Shown here: positions 5,219 through 11,872 of the stretch, piece by piece
Layout: the number at the start of each line of letters is the position of its first letter
Numbering within the stretch: position 1 is the stretch's first letter
Source of the DNA: JAVBOJ01 sp031550755
GTDB taxonomy: Bacteria; Bacillota; Clostridia; Oscillospirales; UBA929
Reading direction: 5' to 3'
Length of the DNA: 13,994 bases
NCBI GenBank assembly: GCA_031550755.1
Contig: JAVBOJ010000032.1
Coordinates: forward strand, 1 to 13,994
Notes under the pieces: model-generated
Databases searched by the model: none
Told to the model about the DNA's origin: nothing
The model's input: the letters and a program-made list of their open reading frames with translations, nothing else
Program-made: the position numbers and the translations under genes

Positions 5219-6520
5219 GTGTTTCAAACCATGCGCAACGCCTGGCGTGTTCCCGAACTGCGGAAAAAAATCCTGTTTACCGTCTTTATCCTGCTGATCT
5301 ATCGCTTCGGCGCCAGCATTTTTGTGCCGGGCATCGATCAGACGGCGCTCACGGCCTTGTTTAACAACACGCTCAACAACACCATTCTGGGCATGTTCGA
5401 TATGATGTCGGGCGGCTCGATGTCCAAGGCCACCATTTTTGCGTTGTCGATTCAGCCCTATATCAACGCCTCCATCATCATGAACCTCCTGACGGTCGCC
5501 ATTCCGGCGCTGGAGCGGATGCAGAAGGAAGGCGGCGAAGAGGGCAAAAAGAAGATCGCCGCCATCACCCGTTATGCCACCGTCGGCCTGGGTCTTTTGA
5601 TGGGCTTCGCCTATTATGCCACCCTGCGCAACAGCGTGGTGGGTCTCGCCGACGGCAGTCAGGTGCGCGTTATCTCCGACGGAGGCTTTATGACGGCCGC
5701 CATCGTGGTTTTGACCTTTACCGCCGGCTCGGCCTTTATCATGTGGCTGGGCGAGCAGATCACCGAGTTCGGCATCGGCAACGGCATCTCCATTATCCTG
5801 TTCGCGTCCATCATTTCGCGCGGCCCGGCGCTGGTTGGTTCGGCCATTGCCATGCTGTCGACGACCTCGTGGTATCTGGTGCCGCTGGTCATTGTCGCCT
5901 TGCTGCTGGTCGTGGGATTCGTCGTATTCATCACAAACGCCGAACGAAGGATTCCTGTGCAGTACGCAAAACGGGTGGTTGGGCGCAAGATGTACGGCGG
6001 CCAGAGCACCCATCTGCCGCTGAAGGTCAACATGTCGGGCGTTATGCCGATCATCTTCGCCGGCTCCATCGCCTCGTTCCCCGCCACCATCGCCGCCTTG
6101 GTCGGCGGTCAGGACGGCGCCACAAGCATCAACAAAATTCTGGGTACCCAATCGGTTGTCTACCCGATTTTGTATTTCATCCTCATCATTGCCTTCAGCT
6201 ATTTCTATTCGACCATCCAGTTTAACCCGGTCGAGGTGGCCAACAACCTCAAGCAAAACGGCGGATTTATCCCTGGCTTCCGCCCCGGCAAGCCCACCTC
6301 CGACTTTATCAAAAAGGTGCTCAACAAGATCACGTTGTTCGGTGCGCTGTTCTTGGGCGTCATCGCGGTGCTGCCCATCCTGATGAGCCATGTCCCCTCC
6401 CTCAGCGGCTTCGCGTTGGGCGGTACATCGGTGCTGATCGTGGTCGGCGTCGCGCTGGAGACGGTCAAGGCCATCGAGGCGCAGATGCTGATGCGGCATT
6501 ACAAGGGATTCCTCGACTGA
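5219..6520 (+). CDS. secY: protein translocase channel subunit SecY
   Basis: SecY (433 aa) is the pore of the SecYEG translocon that exports unfolded proteins and inserts membrane proteins. About ten hydrophobic spans are visible. The N terminus MFQTMRNAWRVPELRKKILFT is the standard Gram-positive start. The plug/second-helix region SIQPYINASIIM and the cytosolic loop NAERRIPVQYAKR (residues about 240-252) are diagnostic, and a late VNEVANNLKQNGGFIPG-type motif (here FNPVEVANNLKQNGGFIPG) follows. The start is GTG at 5219, two bases after the rplO stop, with only a modest GAGGTGG site inside rplO, so coupling to rplO translation is likely. The position between rplO and adk is the classic one. 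Confidence 0.97.
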   Translation: MFQTMRNAWRVPELRKKILFTVFILLIYRFGASIFVPGIDQTALTALFNNTLNNTILGMFDMMSGGSMSKATIFALSIQPYINASIIMNLLTVAIPALERMQKEGGEEGKKKIAAITRYATVGLGLLMGFAYYATLRNSVVGLADGSQVRVISDGGFMTAAIVVLTFTAGSAFIMWLGEQITEFGIGNGISIILFASIISRGPALVGSAIAMLSTTSWYLVPLVIVALLLVVGFVVFITNAERRIPVQYAKRVVGRKMYGGQSTHLPLKVNMSGVMPIIFAGSIASFPATIAALVGGQDGATSINKILGTQSVVYPILYFILIIAFSYFYSTIQFNPVEVANNLKQNGGFIPGFRPGKPTSDFIKKVLNKITLFGALFLGVIAVLPILMSHVPSLSGFALGGTSVLIVVGVALETVKAIEAQMLMRHYKGFLD

Positions 6521-6608
6521 TTTTGAAAGAACGGTTTTTCAAAATCCAACCCAAACAGGATATTGTTTGAGGAAAGTGAATTTCCACAAACAATGAAGGA
6601 TCTACGGG
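6520..6608 (+). promoter_or_regulatory. repeated structured RNA element, copy 2 (secY-adk gap)
   Basis: Hairpin 1 (6520-6545) pairs ATTTTGAAA with TTTCAAAAT and starts on the last base of the secY stop. After an 11-nt linker, AGGAT (6557-6561) precedes hairpin 2: arms 6562-6575 and 6581-6594, 13 base pairs around one A-A mismatch (6570/6586), loop GTGAA. GAAGGATCTACGGG (6595-6608) follows. This is the same architecture and spacing as 1295-1388. Against copy 1 the stem changes at six pairs while staying fully Watson-Crick. The reading frame across it shows no third-position bias in the differences, so it is not a conserved peptide. Function unknown. Confidence 0.8.
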
Positions 6609-6678
6609 AACAAGGACGGAACTACGCGGGCCGGTGCAAGCCGTCCCGCGATTCCTCCCGTCTTGACAGTGCGGAGGA
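6604..6678 (+). promoter_or_regulatory. adk leader: hairpin plus alternative Shine-Dalgarno pairings
   Basis: CGCGGG (6625-6630) pairs with CCCGCG (6645-6650), with an inner CGG/CCG (6632-6634/6641-6643) and loop TGCAAG. Next, TCCTCC (6653-6658) can pair with GGAGGA (6673-6678), which hides the adk ribosome-binding site. ACGGG (6604-6608), the conserved 3' end of the repeated element, can instead pair with CCCGT (6657-6661), overlapping the sequestering strand. The two states compete. Complementarity is visible; the regulatory reading is inference. Confidence 0.45.
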
Positions 6679-6686
6679 GGATTGCC

Positions 6687-7325
6687 ATGAACATTGTGTT
6701 GTTTGGCGCCCCTGGTTCGGGAAAAGGTACGCAAGCGGAGCGGATTTCCTCCACCATGGGCATTCCTGCGATCTCCACCGGAAACATTCTGCGCGAAGCC
6801 ATCCTGAACGGCACCGAGGTCGGTTTCATGGCCAAGGAGTACGTCGATGCCGGCGCGCTGGTGCCCGACGAAATCATGCTGGCCATTATCCGTGACCGGC
6901 TGAATCAGCCGGATTGTCAAAAAGGCTTTTTGCTGGACGGCTTTCCGCGCACGGTTCCCCAGGCCGAGGGCCTTGCGGCGCTTGGCATTTCGATTGACAT
7001 TGTCCTCAGTCTGGAGGTGCCCGACGCGGATATCGAACGGCGCATGGGCGGCCGCAGGGTCTGCCGGCAGTGCGGCGCGTCCTATCATGTCGAGCACAAG
7101 CCGCCTGTTCGCGACGGCGTTTGCGACGCTTGCGGCGGCATCCTCGTCCAGCGTGCGGACGACGCCCCGGAAACCGTTTTGGCGCGGCTTTCCACCTACC
7201 ACAAAAACACCGAGCCCCTCAAGGGCTATTATGAGCGTCTGGGTCTGCTGCGTCCGGTAGCCGCCCATGACGACATCGGGAAAATCACCGAGCGGTGCCT
7301 TTCCCTGTTGGGAGTGCCCGTATGA
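6687..7325 (+). CDS. adk: adenylate kinase with zinc-binding LID
   Basis: Adenylate kinase (212 aa) interconverts ATP + AMP and 2 ADP in the cytoplasm. The P-loop GAPGSGKGT is at residues 7-15, STGNILREAI forms the AMP-binding start, DGFPRT is at 84-89, and RADDAPETVLARL closes the LID. The LID holds Cys126-x2-Cys129 and Cys146-x2-Cys149, the structural zinc site of many Gram-positive enzymes. The frame opens at a TTG at 6663, but that would include the Shine-Dalgarno sequence GGAGGAGG (6673-6680); ATG 6687 gives the standard MNIVLFG start. It overlaps map by ATGA. Its 166-nt leader carries copy 2 of the repeated RNA element. Confidence 0.96.
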   Translation: MNIVLFGAPGSGKGTQAERISSTMGIPAISTGNILREAILNGTEVGFMAKEYVDAGALVPDEIMLAIIRDRLNQPDCQKGFLLDGFPRTVPQAEGLAALGISIDIVLSLEVPDADIERRMGGRRVCRQCGASYHVEHKPPVRDGVCDACGGILVQRADDAPETVLARLSTYHKNTEPLKGYYERLGLLRPVAAHDDIGKITERCLSLLGVPV

Positions 7326-8080
7326 TCCCTGTGAAATCGGCGCGGGAAATTGACTGTATGCGCAAGGCCGGCGCGCTGGCCGGCGCGGCGCTCAGGGCCG
7401 GCGGGCAGGCGGTCCAGCCCGGGATCACCACGGGTCGGCTGGATGAAATCATCGCCCGGGTTATCCGCGATGGCGGCGGAACGCCCACCTTTCTGGGGTA
7501 CAACGGATTTCCCGCCAGCGCGTGCATCTCGATCAACGAGCAGGTCATCCACGGCATCCCCGGCGCGCGCAAGCTCCGCGAGGGCGATATCGTGAGCATT
7601 GACGTGGGCGCCTGTATCGGCGGCTTCAACGGTGACTGCGCCGCGACGTTTGCGGTCGGGGCGGTGTCCGAGGAGGCCGAACGCCTTGTACGGGTCACAC
7701 GCGAGTCCTTTTACAAGGGCTTGGCGTGCTGCCGCGAGGGGTTCCGCATCGGAGACGTTTCGCATGCGGTGCAGAGTCACGCCGAGGCCCACGGATACGG
7801 CGTTGTGCGCGATTTTACCGGTCACGGCGTGGGCGCGGCGCTCCATGAGGAGCCGGATGTGCCCAACTTCGGGGAACCGGGCAGAGGCCCGCGGCTGTTG
7901 CGCGGCATGACCATTGCCATCGAGCCCATGATCAATCAGGGCGTTTTCGCGGTGAAGATCCTGCCAGACCGCTGGACGGTTGTAACCGCCGACGGCAAGC
8001 TCTCGGCTCATTACGAACATTCGGTGCTGATTACAGCGGGGCAGCCTGAACTGCTGACCGCCTGGGAAGAGGAATCATGA
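7322..8080 (+). CDS. map: type I methionine aminopeptidase
   Basis: The enzyme (252 aa) removes the initiator methionine from nascent proteins. All five metal ligands are visible: Asp94 (SIDVGA), Asp105 (NGDCAATF), His168 (TGHGVG), Glu201 (IEPM) and Glu232 (YEHSVLIT). The substrate-site His77 in VIHGIP is also present. Length matches the short bacterial type Ia form, without an N-terminal zinc-finger extension. ATG 7322 overlaps the adk stop (ATGA), and its stop overlaps the next gene in the same way (8077-8080), so adk, map and the KOW gene are likely translationally coupled. The adk-map order is typical of the Gram-positive spc cluster. Confidence 0.96.
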   Translation: MIPVKSAREIDCMRKAGALAGAALRAGGQAVQPGITTGRLDEIIARVIRDGGGTPTFLGYNGFPASACISINEQVIHGIPGARKLREGDIVSIDVGACIGGFNGDCAATFAVGAVSEEAERLVRVTRESFYKGLACCREGFRIGDVSHAVQSHAEAHGYGVVRDFTGHGVGAALHEEPDVPNFGEPGRGPRLLRGMTIAIEPMINQGVFAVKILPDRWTVVTADGKLSAHYEHSVLITAGQPELLTAWEEES

Positions 8081-8349
8081 ATCCATCCGACATAGTGCGA
8101 TCAATGCGGGGACATGACGAAGGCTCTCTTTGTTTTGTCCTGAAAAAAGAGGATGCCTGGCTTTTTCTGGCCGATGGAAAGCTCCGCCGGGTGGAAAAAC
8201 CCAAGCGCAAAAAAGAAAAGCACGCTGCCTTTGTCGCCGTGTCCGACTCATATGCCGCGCAGAAGATCCGCGCGGGCGAAAAGGTGACAAACAGCGAGCT
8301 GCGCAAGACGCTTCTCGCCTTTGAGAAGCAAGAGAAGGAGGGGTTGTAG
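8077..8349 (+). CDS. small KOW-domain RNA-binding protein (RPL14e-like)
   Basis: This 90-aa basic protein lies between map and infA, where Clostridia commonly encode a KOW-type protein annotated as RNA-binding or L14e-like. The first half (residues 5-38: IVRSMRGHDEGSLCFVL...WLFLADGKLRRVEKPK) has the strand-glycine pattern of a KOW/SH3-like barrel. A very basic stretch, KPKRKKEKH, follows, then a charged helical C terminus. It starts on the map stop (ATGA) and ends in TAGTG with the infA start. The exact role is not known; ribosome or rRNA association is inferred from context and charge. Confidence 0.8.
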   Translation: MNPSDIVRSMRGHDEGSLCFVLKKEDAWLFLADGKLRRVEKPKRKKEKHAAFVAVSDSYAAQKIRAGEKVTNSELRKTLLAFEKQEKEGL

Positions 8350-8567
8350 TGGCAAAAGACGATGTCATCGAGGTGGAAGGTATTGTGCTGGAGTCCCTGC
8401 CGAATGCCATGTTTCAGGTGGATATCGGCAACGGGCACAAGGTGCTGGCGCACATCTCGGGCAAGCTGCGCATGAATTTTATCCGCATTTTGCCGGGCGA
8501 TAAGGTCACCCTGCAAATCTCCCCTTATGACCCCACCCGGGGCCGCATCACCTGGCGCAGCAAATAA
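8349..8567 (+). CDS. infA: translation initiation factor IF-1
   Basis: IF-1 (72 aa) is an OB-fold factor that covers the 30S A site during initiation. Landmarks are the AKDDVIEVEGIVLESLPNAMF start, VLAHISGKLRMNFIRILPGD core and VTLQISPYDPTRGRITWR end. The start codon is GTG at 8349, overlapping the preceding TAG (TAGTG), with AAGGAGGGG 3-11 bases upstream. Length is exactly normal. It is followed by a 229-nt gap rich in hairpins before rpmJ. Confidence 0.97.
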   Translation: MAKDDVIEVEGIVLESLPNAMFQVDIGNGHKVLAHISGKLRMNFIRILPGDKVTLQISPYDPTRGRITWRSK

Positions 8568-8573
8568 AACAGT

Positions 8574-8764
8574 CAAACATCCGGCGCTGGGCGAAAGCCC
8601 GCGGCTGAGGCGCCGGGTTTGAATAGAAGCGCGCATGTCCCGCGCAAGGAGACCAAGCGGCGGAGAATCTGCGGAACCAAGAACGCGGAGCGTTCTGTCC
8701 GAAAAGATTCGGAGCAGGCGAGGACGACTGCCCGCGAGGGGCTGGACGCGACACCGCAACCCCT
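8574..8764 (+). ncRNA. candidate structured RNA in the infA-rpmJ gap
   Basis: The 229-nt gap (8568-8796) holds a run of hairpins and no credible gene. (1) CAAAC/GTTTG and CCGGCGC/GCGCCGG (8574-8587 with 8610-8621, AT bulge) enclose GGGC-GAAA-GCCC, a GNRA tetraloop hairpin (8589-8600). (2) GCGCG/CGCGC (8629-8645). (3) AGAACG/CGTTCT with loop CGGAG (8680-8696). (4) CCGAA/TTCGG with loop AAGA (8699-8712). (5) GCAG/CTGC (8714-8731). (6) AGGGG/CCCCT enclosing GCG/CGC (8737-8764). It could be a leader of the rpmJ-rpsM block or an independent RNA. I do not recognise it as RNase P, SRP, tmRNA or a known riboswitch. Confidence 0.5.
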
Positions 8765-8796
8765 AACGCAAACCCATGAAACAGGAGGAAAACACC

Positions 8797-8910
8797 ATGA
8801 AAGTCAGACCGAGCGTGAAACCCATGTGTGAGAAATGCAAGATCATCAAACGTCACGGACGGGTCATGGTGATCTGCGAAAATCCCAAACACAAACAAAG
8901 ACAGGGCTAA
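8797..8910 (+). CDS. rpmJ: 50S ribosomal protein L36
   Basis: L36 (37 aa) is the smallest ribosomal protein and stabilises 23S rRNA near the L7/L12 stalk base. The sequence MKVRPSVKPMCEKCKIIKRH, then GRVMVICENPKHKQRQG, matches the family over its full length. It is the zinc (C+) form: Cys11-x2-Cys14, Cys27, His32. ATG 8797 follows AGGAGG at 8783-8788. The infA-rpmJ-rpsM order is standard. Confidence 0.97.
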   Translation: MKVRPSVKPMCEKCKIIKRHGRVMVICENPKHKQRQG

Positions 8911-8912
8911 TC

Positions 8913-8946
8913 CCCCTAAAAATTGGTTAACATAGCCTTTTTGGGG
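8913..8946 (+). promoter_or_regulatory. hairpin in the rpmJ-rpsM gap
   Basis: CCCC (8913-8916) and AAAAA (8918-8922) pair with TTTTT (8938-8942) and GGGG (8943-8946), with a one-base bulge and a 15-nt loop. It sits between the rpmJ stop and the rpsM ribosome-binding site GGAGGT (8959-8964). In Escherichia coli S4 represses the alpha operon through a pseudoknot over the rpsM start; this could be an analogous site, but I see no clear match. The U-run is inside the stem, so it is not a terminator. Confidence 0.4.
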
Positions 8947-8976
8947 CTAGAATACTATGGAGGTGCTGGAAACCAT

Positions 8977-9345
8977 ATGGCACGTATTGCCGGCGTCGAC
9001 CTGCCCCGTGACAAACGGGTGGAAATTGGGCTGACCTATATCTTTGGCATTGGCCGCAAAACATCCAACGACATTCTGAAATCCACCGGCGTCAATCCCG
9101 ACACCCGCATCAAAAACCTGACCGACGATGAAATCGCCCGTCTGCGTGACAGCATCGAAAAAGAGCATCACGTCGAAGGAGATCTGCGCCGCGATGTCGC
9201 CATGGACATCAAGCGCCTCATCGAAATCGGCAGCTACCGCGGCGTGCGTCACCGCAAGGGGCTTCCCGTGCGCGGACAGCGCTCCAAGACAAACGCCCGC
9301 ACCCGCAAAGGCCCCAAACGTACCATCGCCAACAAGAAGAAATAA
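8977..9345 (+). CDS. rpsM: 30S ribosomal protein S13
   Basis: S13 (122 aa) lies at the top of the 30S head and bridges to L5 and the P-site tRNA. The ARIAGVDLPRDKRVEIGLTY start, YIFGIGRKTSNDIL helix-two-turn-helix, and the basic tail RHRKGLPVRGQRSKTNARTR followed by KGPKRTIANKKK are all diagnostic. ATG 8977 is preferred over upstream in-frame starts because it gives the invariant MARIAG start and follows GGAGGT; the 12-nt spacing is a little long. It is the first larger gene of the alpha block. Confidence 0.97.
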   Translation: MARIAGVDLPRDKRVEIGLTYIFGIGRKTSNDILKSTGVNPDTRIKNLTDDEIARLRDSIEKEHHVEGDLRRDVAMDIKRLIEIGSYRGVRHRKGLPVRGQRSKTNARTRKGPKRTIANKKK

Positions 9346-9359
9346 GGAGGAGTATCTGA

Positions 9360-9761
9360 ATGGCAGCACCCAAAGCCAAACGCGCCGTTTCCCGTAAACG
9401 CCGCGAGAAAAAGAACATAGAGAAGGGCGCGGCGCATATCCGCTCTTCCTTCAACAACACCATGGTCACCATCACCGACCAACACGGCAACGCTCTGTCG
9501 TGGTGCTCGTCGGGTTCGCTTGCGTTCCGCGGTTCCCGCAAGTCCACGCCCTTCGCCGCTCAGATGGCCGCCGAAACGGCCGCCAAGGCGGCCATGGAGC
9601 ATGGCCTCAAAACGGTGGAAGTGTTCGTCAAGGGGCCGGGCTCCGGCCGTGAGGCCGCCATCCGCGCGCTGCAGGCCGCCGGGCTGGAGGTCAACATGAT
9701 CAAAGACGTGACCCCCATTCCCCACAACGGCTGCCGTCCGCCCAAGAGACGCCGCGTTTAA
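9360..9761 (+). CDS. rpsK: 30S ribosomal protein S11
   Basis: S11 (133 aa) forms the 30S platform near the mRNA exit channel. The core HIRSSFNNTMVTITDQHGNAL, SSGSLAFRGSRKSTPFAAQ, VEVFVKGPGSGREAAIRAL and the end DVTPIPHNGCRPPKRRRV are the family signatures. The first 20 residues are a basic extension (KAKRAVSRKRREKKN) of the usual type. The start follows AAGGAGGAG, 15 bases after the rpsM stop. Confidence 0.97.
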   Translation: MAAPKAKRAVSRKRREKKNIEKGAAHIRSSFNNTMVTITDQHGNALSWCSSGSLAFRGSRKSTPFAAQMAAETAAKAAMEHGLKTVEVFVKGPGSGREAAIRALQAAGLEVNMIKDVTPIPHNGCRPPKRRRV

Positions 9762-9779
9762 GGCAGGAGGAGTAAGAAT

Positions 9780-10406
9780 ATGGCAAGATATACCGATGCG
9801 GTGTGCCGTCAGTGCCGCCGCGAAGGACAAAAGTTGTTTTTGAAGGGCGACCGCTGCTATTCCGATAAATGCGGTGTCGTTCGCCGTTCCTATCCGCCCG
9901 GACAGCATGGTCAGGGCCGCAAAAAAGTCTCCGAATACGGCATTCAGCTCCGCGAGAAGCAGAAGGCCCGCCGTTACTATGGCGTGCTGGAGAGCCAGTT
10001 CGAAAAATATTTCGACATGGCCGCCTCCAAGCGCGGCGTCACCGGCGAAAACCTGTTGCGCATTCTGGAATCCCGTATGGACAATGTCATTTACCGGCTG
10101 GGCTTTGCCATGTCGCGCCCCGAGGCGCGTCAGATGGTCAACCACGGCCATTTTGCCGTGGACGGACACAAGGTGGATATCCCTTCCTATCTCGTGACCG
10201 CCGGCCAGACCATCACCCTGCGTACCCGCAGCCGTGATGTGGAGCGCATCAAGATCTGTCTGGAAAACAACGCCTCCCGCGTGCCGCCCCGCTGGCTGGA
10301 GCTGGATCGTGAAAATTTCTCCGCCAAGGTCGTGGGACAGCCCGAGCGCGATGACATCGACCTCCCGATCGAAGAGCATCTGATTGTCGAGTTGTACTCC
10401 AAGTAA
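9780..10406 (+). CDS. rpsD: 30S ribosomal protein S4, zinc-containing form
   Basis: S4 (208 aa) binds the 16S five-way junction and starts 30S assembly; in many bacteria it represses its own mRNA or the alpha operon. The N terminus MARYTDAVCRQCRREGQKLF has Cys9 and Cys12, with Cys26 and Cys31 completing a zinc site. The S4 RNA-binding domain is at residues about 97-160 (LESRMDNVIYRLGFA, SRPEARQMVNHGHFAVDG). It ends LPIEEHLIVELYSK. Its place between rpsK and rpoA is the Clostridia arrangement; Bacillus subtilis keeps rpsD elsewhere. ATG 9780 follows AGGAGGAG. Confidence 0.97.
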   Translation: MARYTDAVCRQCRREGQKLFLKGDRCYSDKCGVVRRSYPPGQHGQGRKKVSEYGIQLREKQKARRYYGVLESQFEKYFDMAASKRGVTGENLLRILESRMDNVIYRLGFAMSRPEARQMVNHGHFAVDGHKVDIPSYLVTAGQTITLRTRSRDVERIKICLENNASRVPPRWLELDRENFSAKVVGQPERDDIDLPIEEHLIVELYSK

Positions 10407-10416
10407 TGCCATCCGT

Positions 10417-10460
10417 CTGCCGGGGGCAAAGGGTCCCGGCGGAAAGGCCTGAAAACAGGC
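10417..10460 (+). promoter_or_regulatory. tandem hairpins in the rpsD-rpoA gap
   Basis: CTGCCGGG (10417-10424) pairs with CCCGGCGG (10435-10442, one G-U) around a 10-nt loop. Five bases before the next arm, GCCTG (10447-10451) pairs with CAGGC (10456-10460) around an AAAA tetraloop. There is no U-run, so termination is unlikely. No anti-Shine-Dalgarno sequence for the rpoA site AGGAGGG (10488-10494) is seen. Possible roles are mRNA stabilisation, processing, or a protein-binding site between rpsD and rpoA. Confidence 0.5.
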
Positions 10461-10498
10461 GCCGACGACATCACAGCTCTTGAAAAAGGAGGGTAAGC

Positions 10499-11446
10499 AT
10501 GATAGAAATTGAAAAGCCCAGCATTGAGTGTGTGGAGGATGTCAACGAGCCCTCGCACGGCAAATTTATCGTAGAACCTTTGGAACGCGGATACGGCACG
10601 ACCTTGGGCAATTCCCTGCGCCGTATTTTGCTGTCTTCGCTGCCGGGCACGGCGGTCACCACCATCAAAATCGCCGGCGTGCAGCATGAGTTTTCCACCA
10701 TTCCCGGCGTCAAGGAAGATGTGACCGAGATTGTGCTCAATATCAAGGGCATCATTGCCCGGCTGCACAGTCCCGGCGTCAAGACGGTCTATATCGAGGC
10801 GCGCGGCGAAGGCACGGTTTGCGCCGGCGATATCAAGGGCGACGCCGAGGTGGAGATTTTAAATCCGGATCTGGTGATCGCCACGTTGGGGCCGGACGCC
10901 GAGCTCAATATGGAGCTGACGCTGGCGCACGGCCGCGGCTATGTGCCGGCTGACCGCAACAAGCCCACTCAAAACATCATCGGGCTGATCCCGGTGGATT
11001 CGATTTATACCCCGGTGCTCAAGGTCAATTATACGGTGGAAAACACCCGCGTCGGCAATATGACCGACTTCGACAAGCTCACCTTGGAGGTCTGGACCGA
11101 CGAGACCATCTCGGCGCGCGACGCCGTGAGTCTGGGCGCCAAGATTTTGAGCGATCATCTGGTGTTGTTTACCGACCTGTCCGAGGTGGCCGGCTCCAAG
11201 TCCACCGTTGTGGAAAAAGCCGAGGCGCATCGTGACAAGGTGCTGGAAATGACCATTGAGGAACTGGATCTGTCGGTGCGGTCGTTCAATTGCCTCAAAC
11301 GCGCCGGCATCAACACGGTGGAGGATCTGGTGGCCAAAACCGAGGAAGATATGATGAAGGTGCGCAATCTGGGGCGCAAGTCGCTGGAAGAGGTCATCAA
11401 CAAGCTGACCACCATCGGCCTGTCTCTGGCCACCGAGGATAATTGA
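10499..11446 (+). CDS. rpoA: DNA-directed RNA polymerase subunit alpha
   Basis: The alpha subunit (315 aa) dimerises to nucleate RNA polymerase and contacts UP elements and activators. The N-terminal domain (residues about 1-228) shows EPLERGYGTTLGNSLRRILLSSLPG, split by the family signature GNSLRRILLSS, and VTEIVLNIKG. A linker leads to the C-terminal helix-hairpin-helix domain (about 250-315) with LDLSVRSFNCLKRAGINTVE and LGRKSLEEV, where the DNA-contacting Arg and Asn-Cys-Leu-Lys region is intact. ATG 10499 follows AAGGAGGG. A 31-nt gap, with a minor AGCGT/ACGCT hairpin, separates it from rplQ. Confidence 0.97.
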   Translation: MIEIEKPSIECVEDVNEPSHGKFIVEPLERGYGTTLGNSLRRILLSSLPGTAVTTIKIAGVQHEFSTIPGVKEDVTEIVLNIKGIIARLHSPGVKTVYIEARGEGTVCAGDIKGDAEVEILNPDLVIATLGPDAELNMELTLAHGRGYVPADRNKPTQNIIGLIPVDSIYTPVLKVNYTVENTRVGNMTDFDKLTLEVWTDETISARDAVSLGAKILSDHLVLFTDLSEVAGSKSTVVEKAEAHRDKVLEMTIEELDLSVRSFNCLKRAGINTVEDLVAKTEEDMMKVRNLGRKSLEEVINKLTTIGLSLATEDN

Positions 11447-11477
11447 GCGTATTGACACGCTGTAGGAGGAAACAGGT

Positions 11478-11819
11478 ATGCCCGGAACAAGAAAACTCGG
11501 CCGCACCACCGACCAACGCATGGCCATGCTGCGCGTGATGGTCACCAATGTTCTGGAATTCGGCCGGATTGAGACCACCGTCACCCGCGCCAAAGAGGTC
11601 AAGCCTCTCGTGGATAAAATGATCACCCTGGGGAAGGAAAATACCCTGGCCGCCCGCAGACTCGCCATGGCGTGCATCACCAAGGAAGATGTGGTCAAGA
11701 AGCTGTTTGATATCACCGCGCCCAATTACAAAAGCCGCGAGGGCGGTTACACCCGCGTGATCCGCATCGGGCCGCGCCGCGGCGACGCTGCCGAAATGGC
11801 CGTGCTGGAACTGGTGTAA
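11478..11819 (+). CDS. rplQ: 50S ribosomal protein L17
   Basis: L17 (113 aa) surrounds the peptide exit tunnel and ends the alpha cluster in most bacteria. The MPGTRKLGRTTDQRMAMLR start, LEFGRIETTVTRAKEVKPL and the C-terminal GGYTRVIRIGPRRGDAAEMA-V-LEL block identify it. The start follows GTAGGAGGAAAC. It is the last gene before an intrinsic terminator, which marks the end of the ribosomal-protein transcript. Confidence 0.97.
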   Translation: MPGTRKLGRTTDQRMAMLRVMVTNVLEFGRIETTVTRAKEVKPLVDKMITLGKENTLAARRLAMACITKEDVVKKLFDITAPNYKSREGGYTRVIRIGPRRGDAAEMAVLELV

Positions 11820-11832
11820 ATTCCAAACGAAT

Positions 11833-11872
11833 CGATCCCCCGGCGGCTTTGTGAGTCACCGGGGGTCGTTTT
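11833..11872 (+). terminator. intrinsic terminator after rplQ
   Basis: CCCCCGG (11837-11843) pairs with CCGGGGG (11859-11865), extended by CGA/TCG at the base around a one-base bulge, with a 15-nt loop. It is followed by a short TTTT (11869-11872). It lies 13 nt after the rplQ stop and only 16 nt before the start of the next + strand gene, so that gene depends on readthrough or on a promoter inside rplQ. Confidence 0.8.

Noticed and set aside
5144..6499. 451-aa open frame on the - strand opposite secY
   Set aside because: Low-complexity His/Asp/Gln/Arg composition typical of a shadow of a GC-rich gene; secY is certain on the + strand.
8619..8831. 70-aa open frame in the infA-rpmJ gap
   Set aside because: No recognisable domain, poor start context, overlaps rpmJ in another frame and coincides with the hairpin run.
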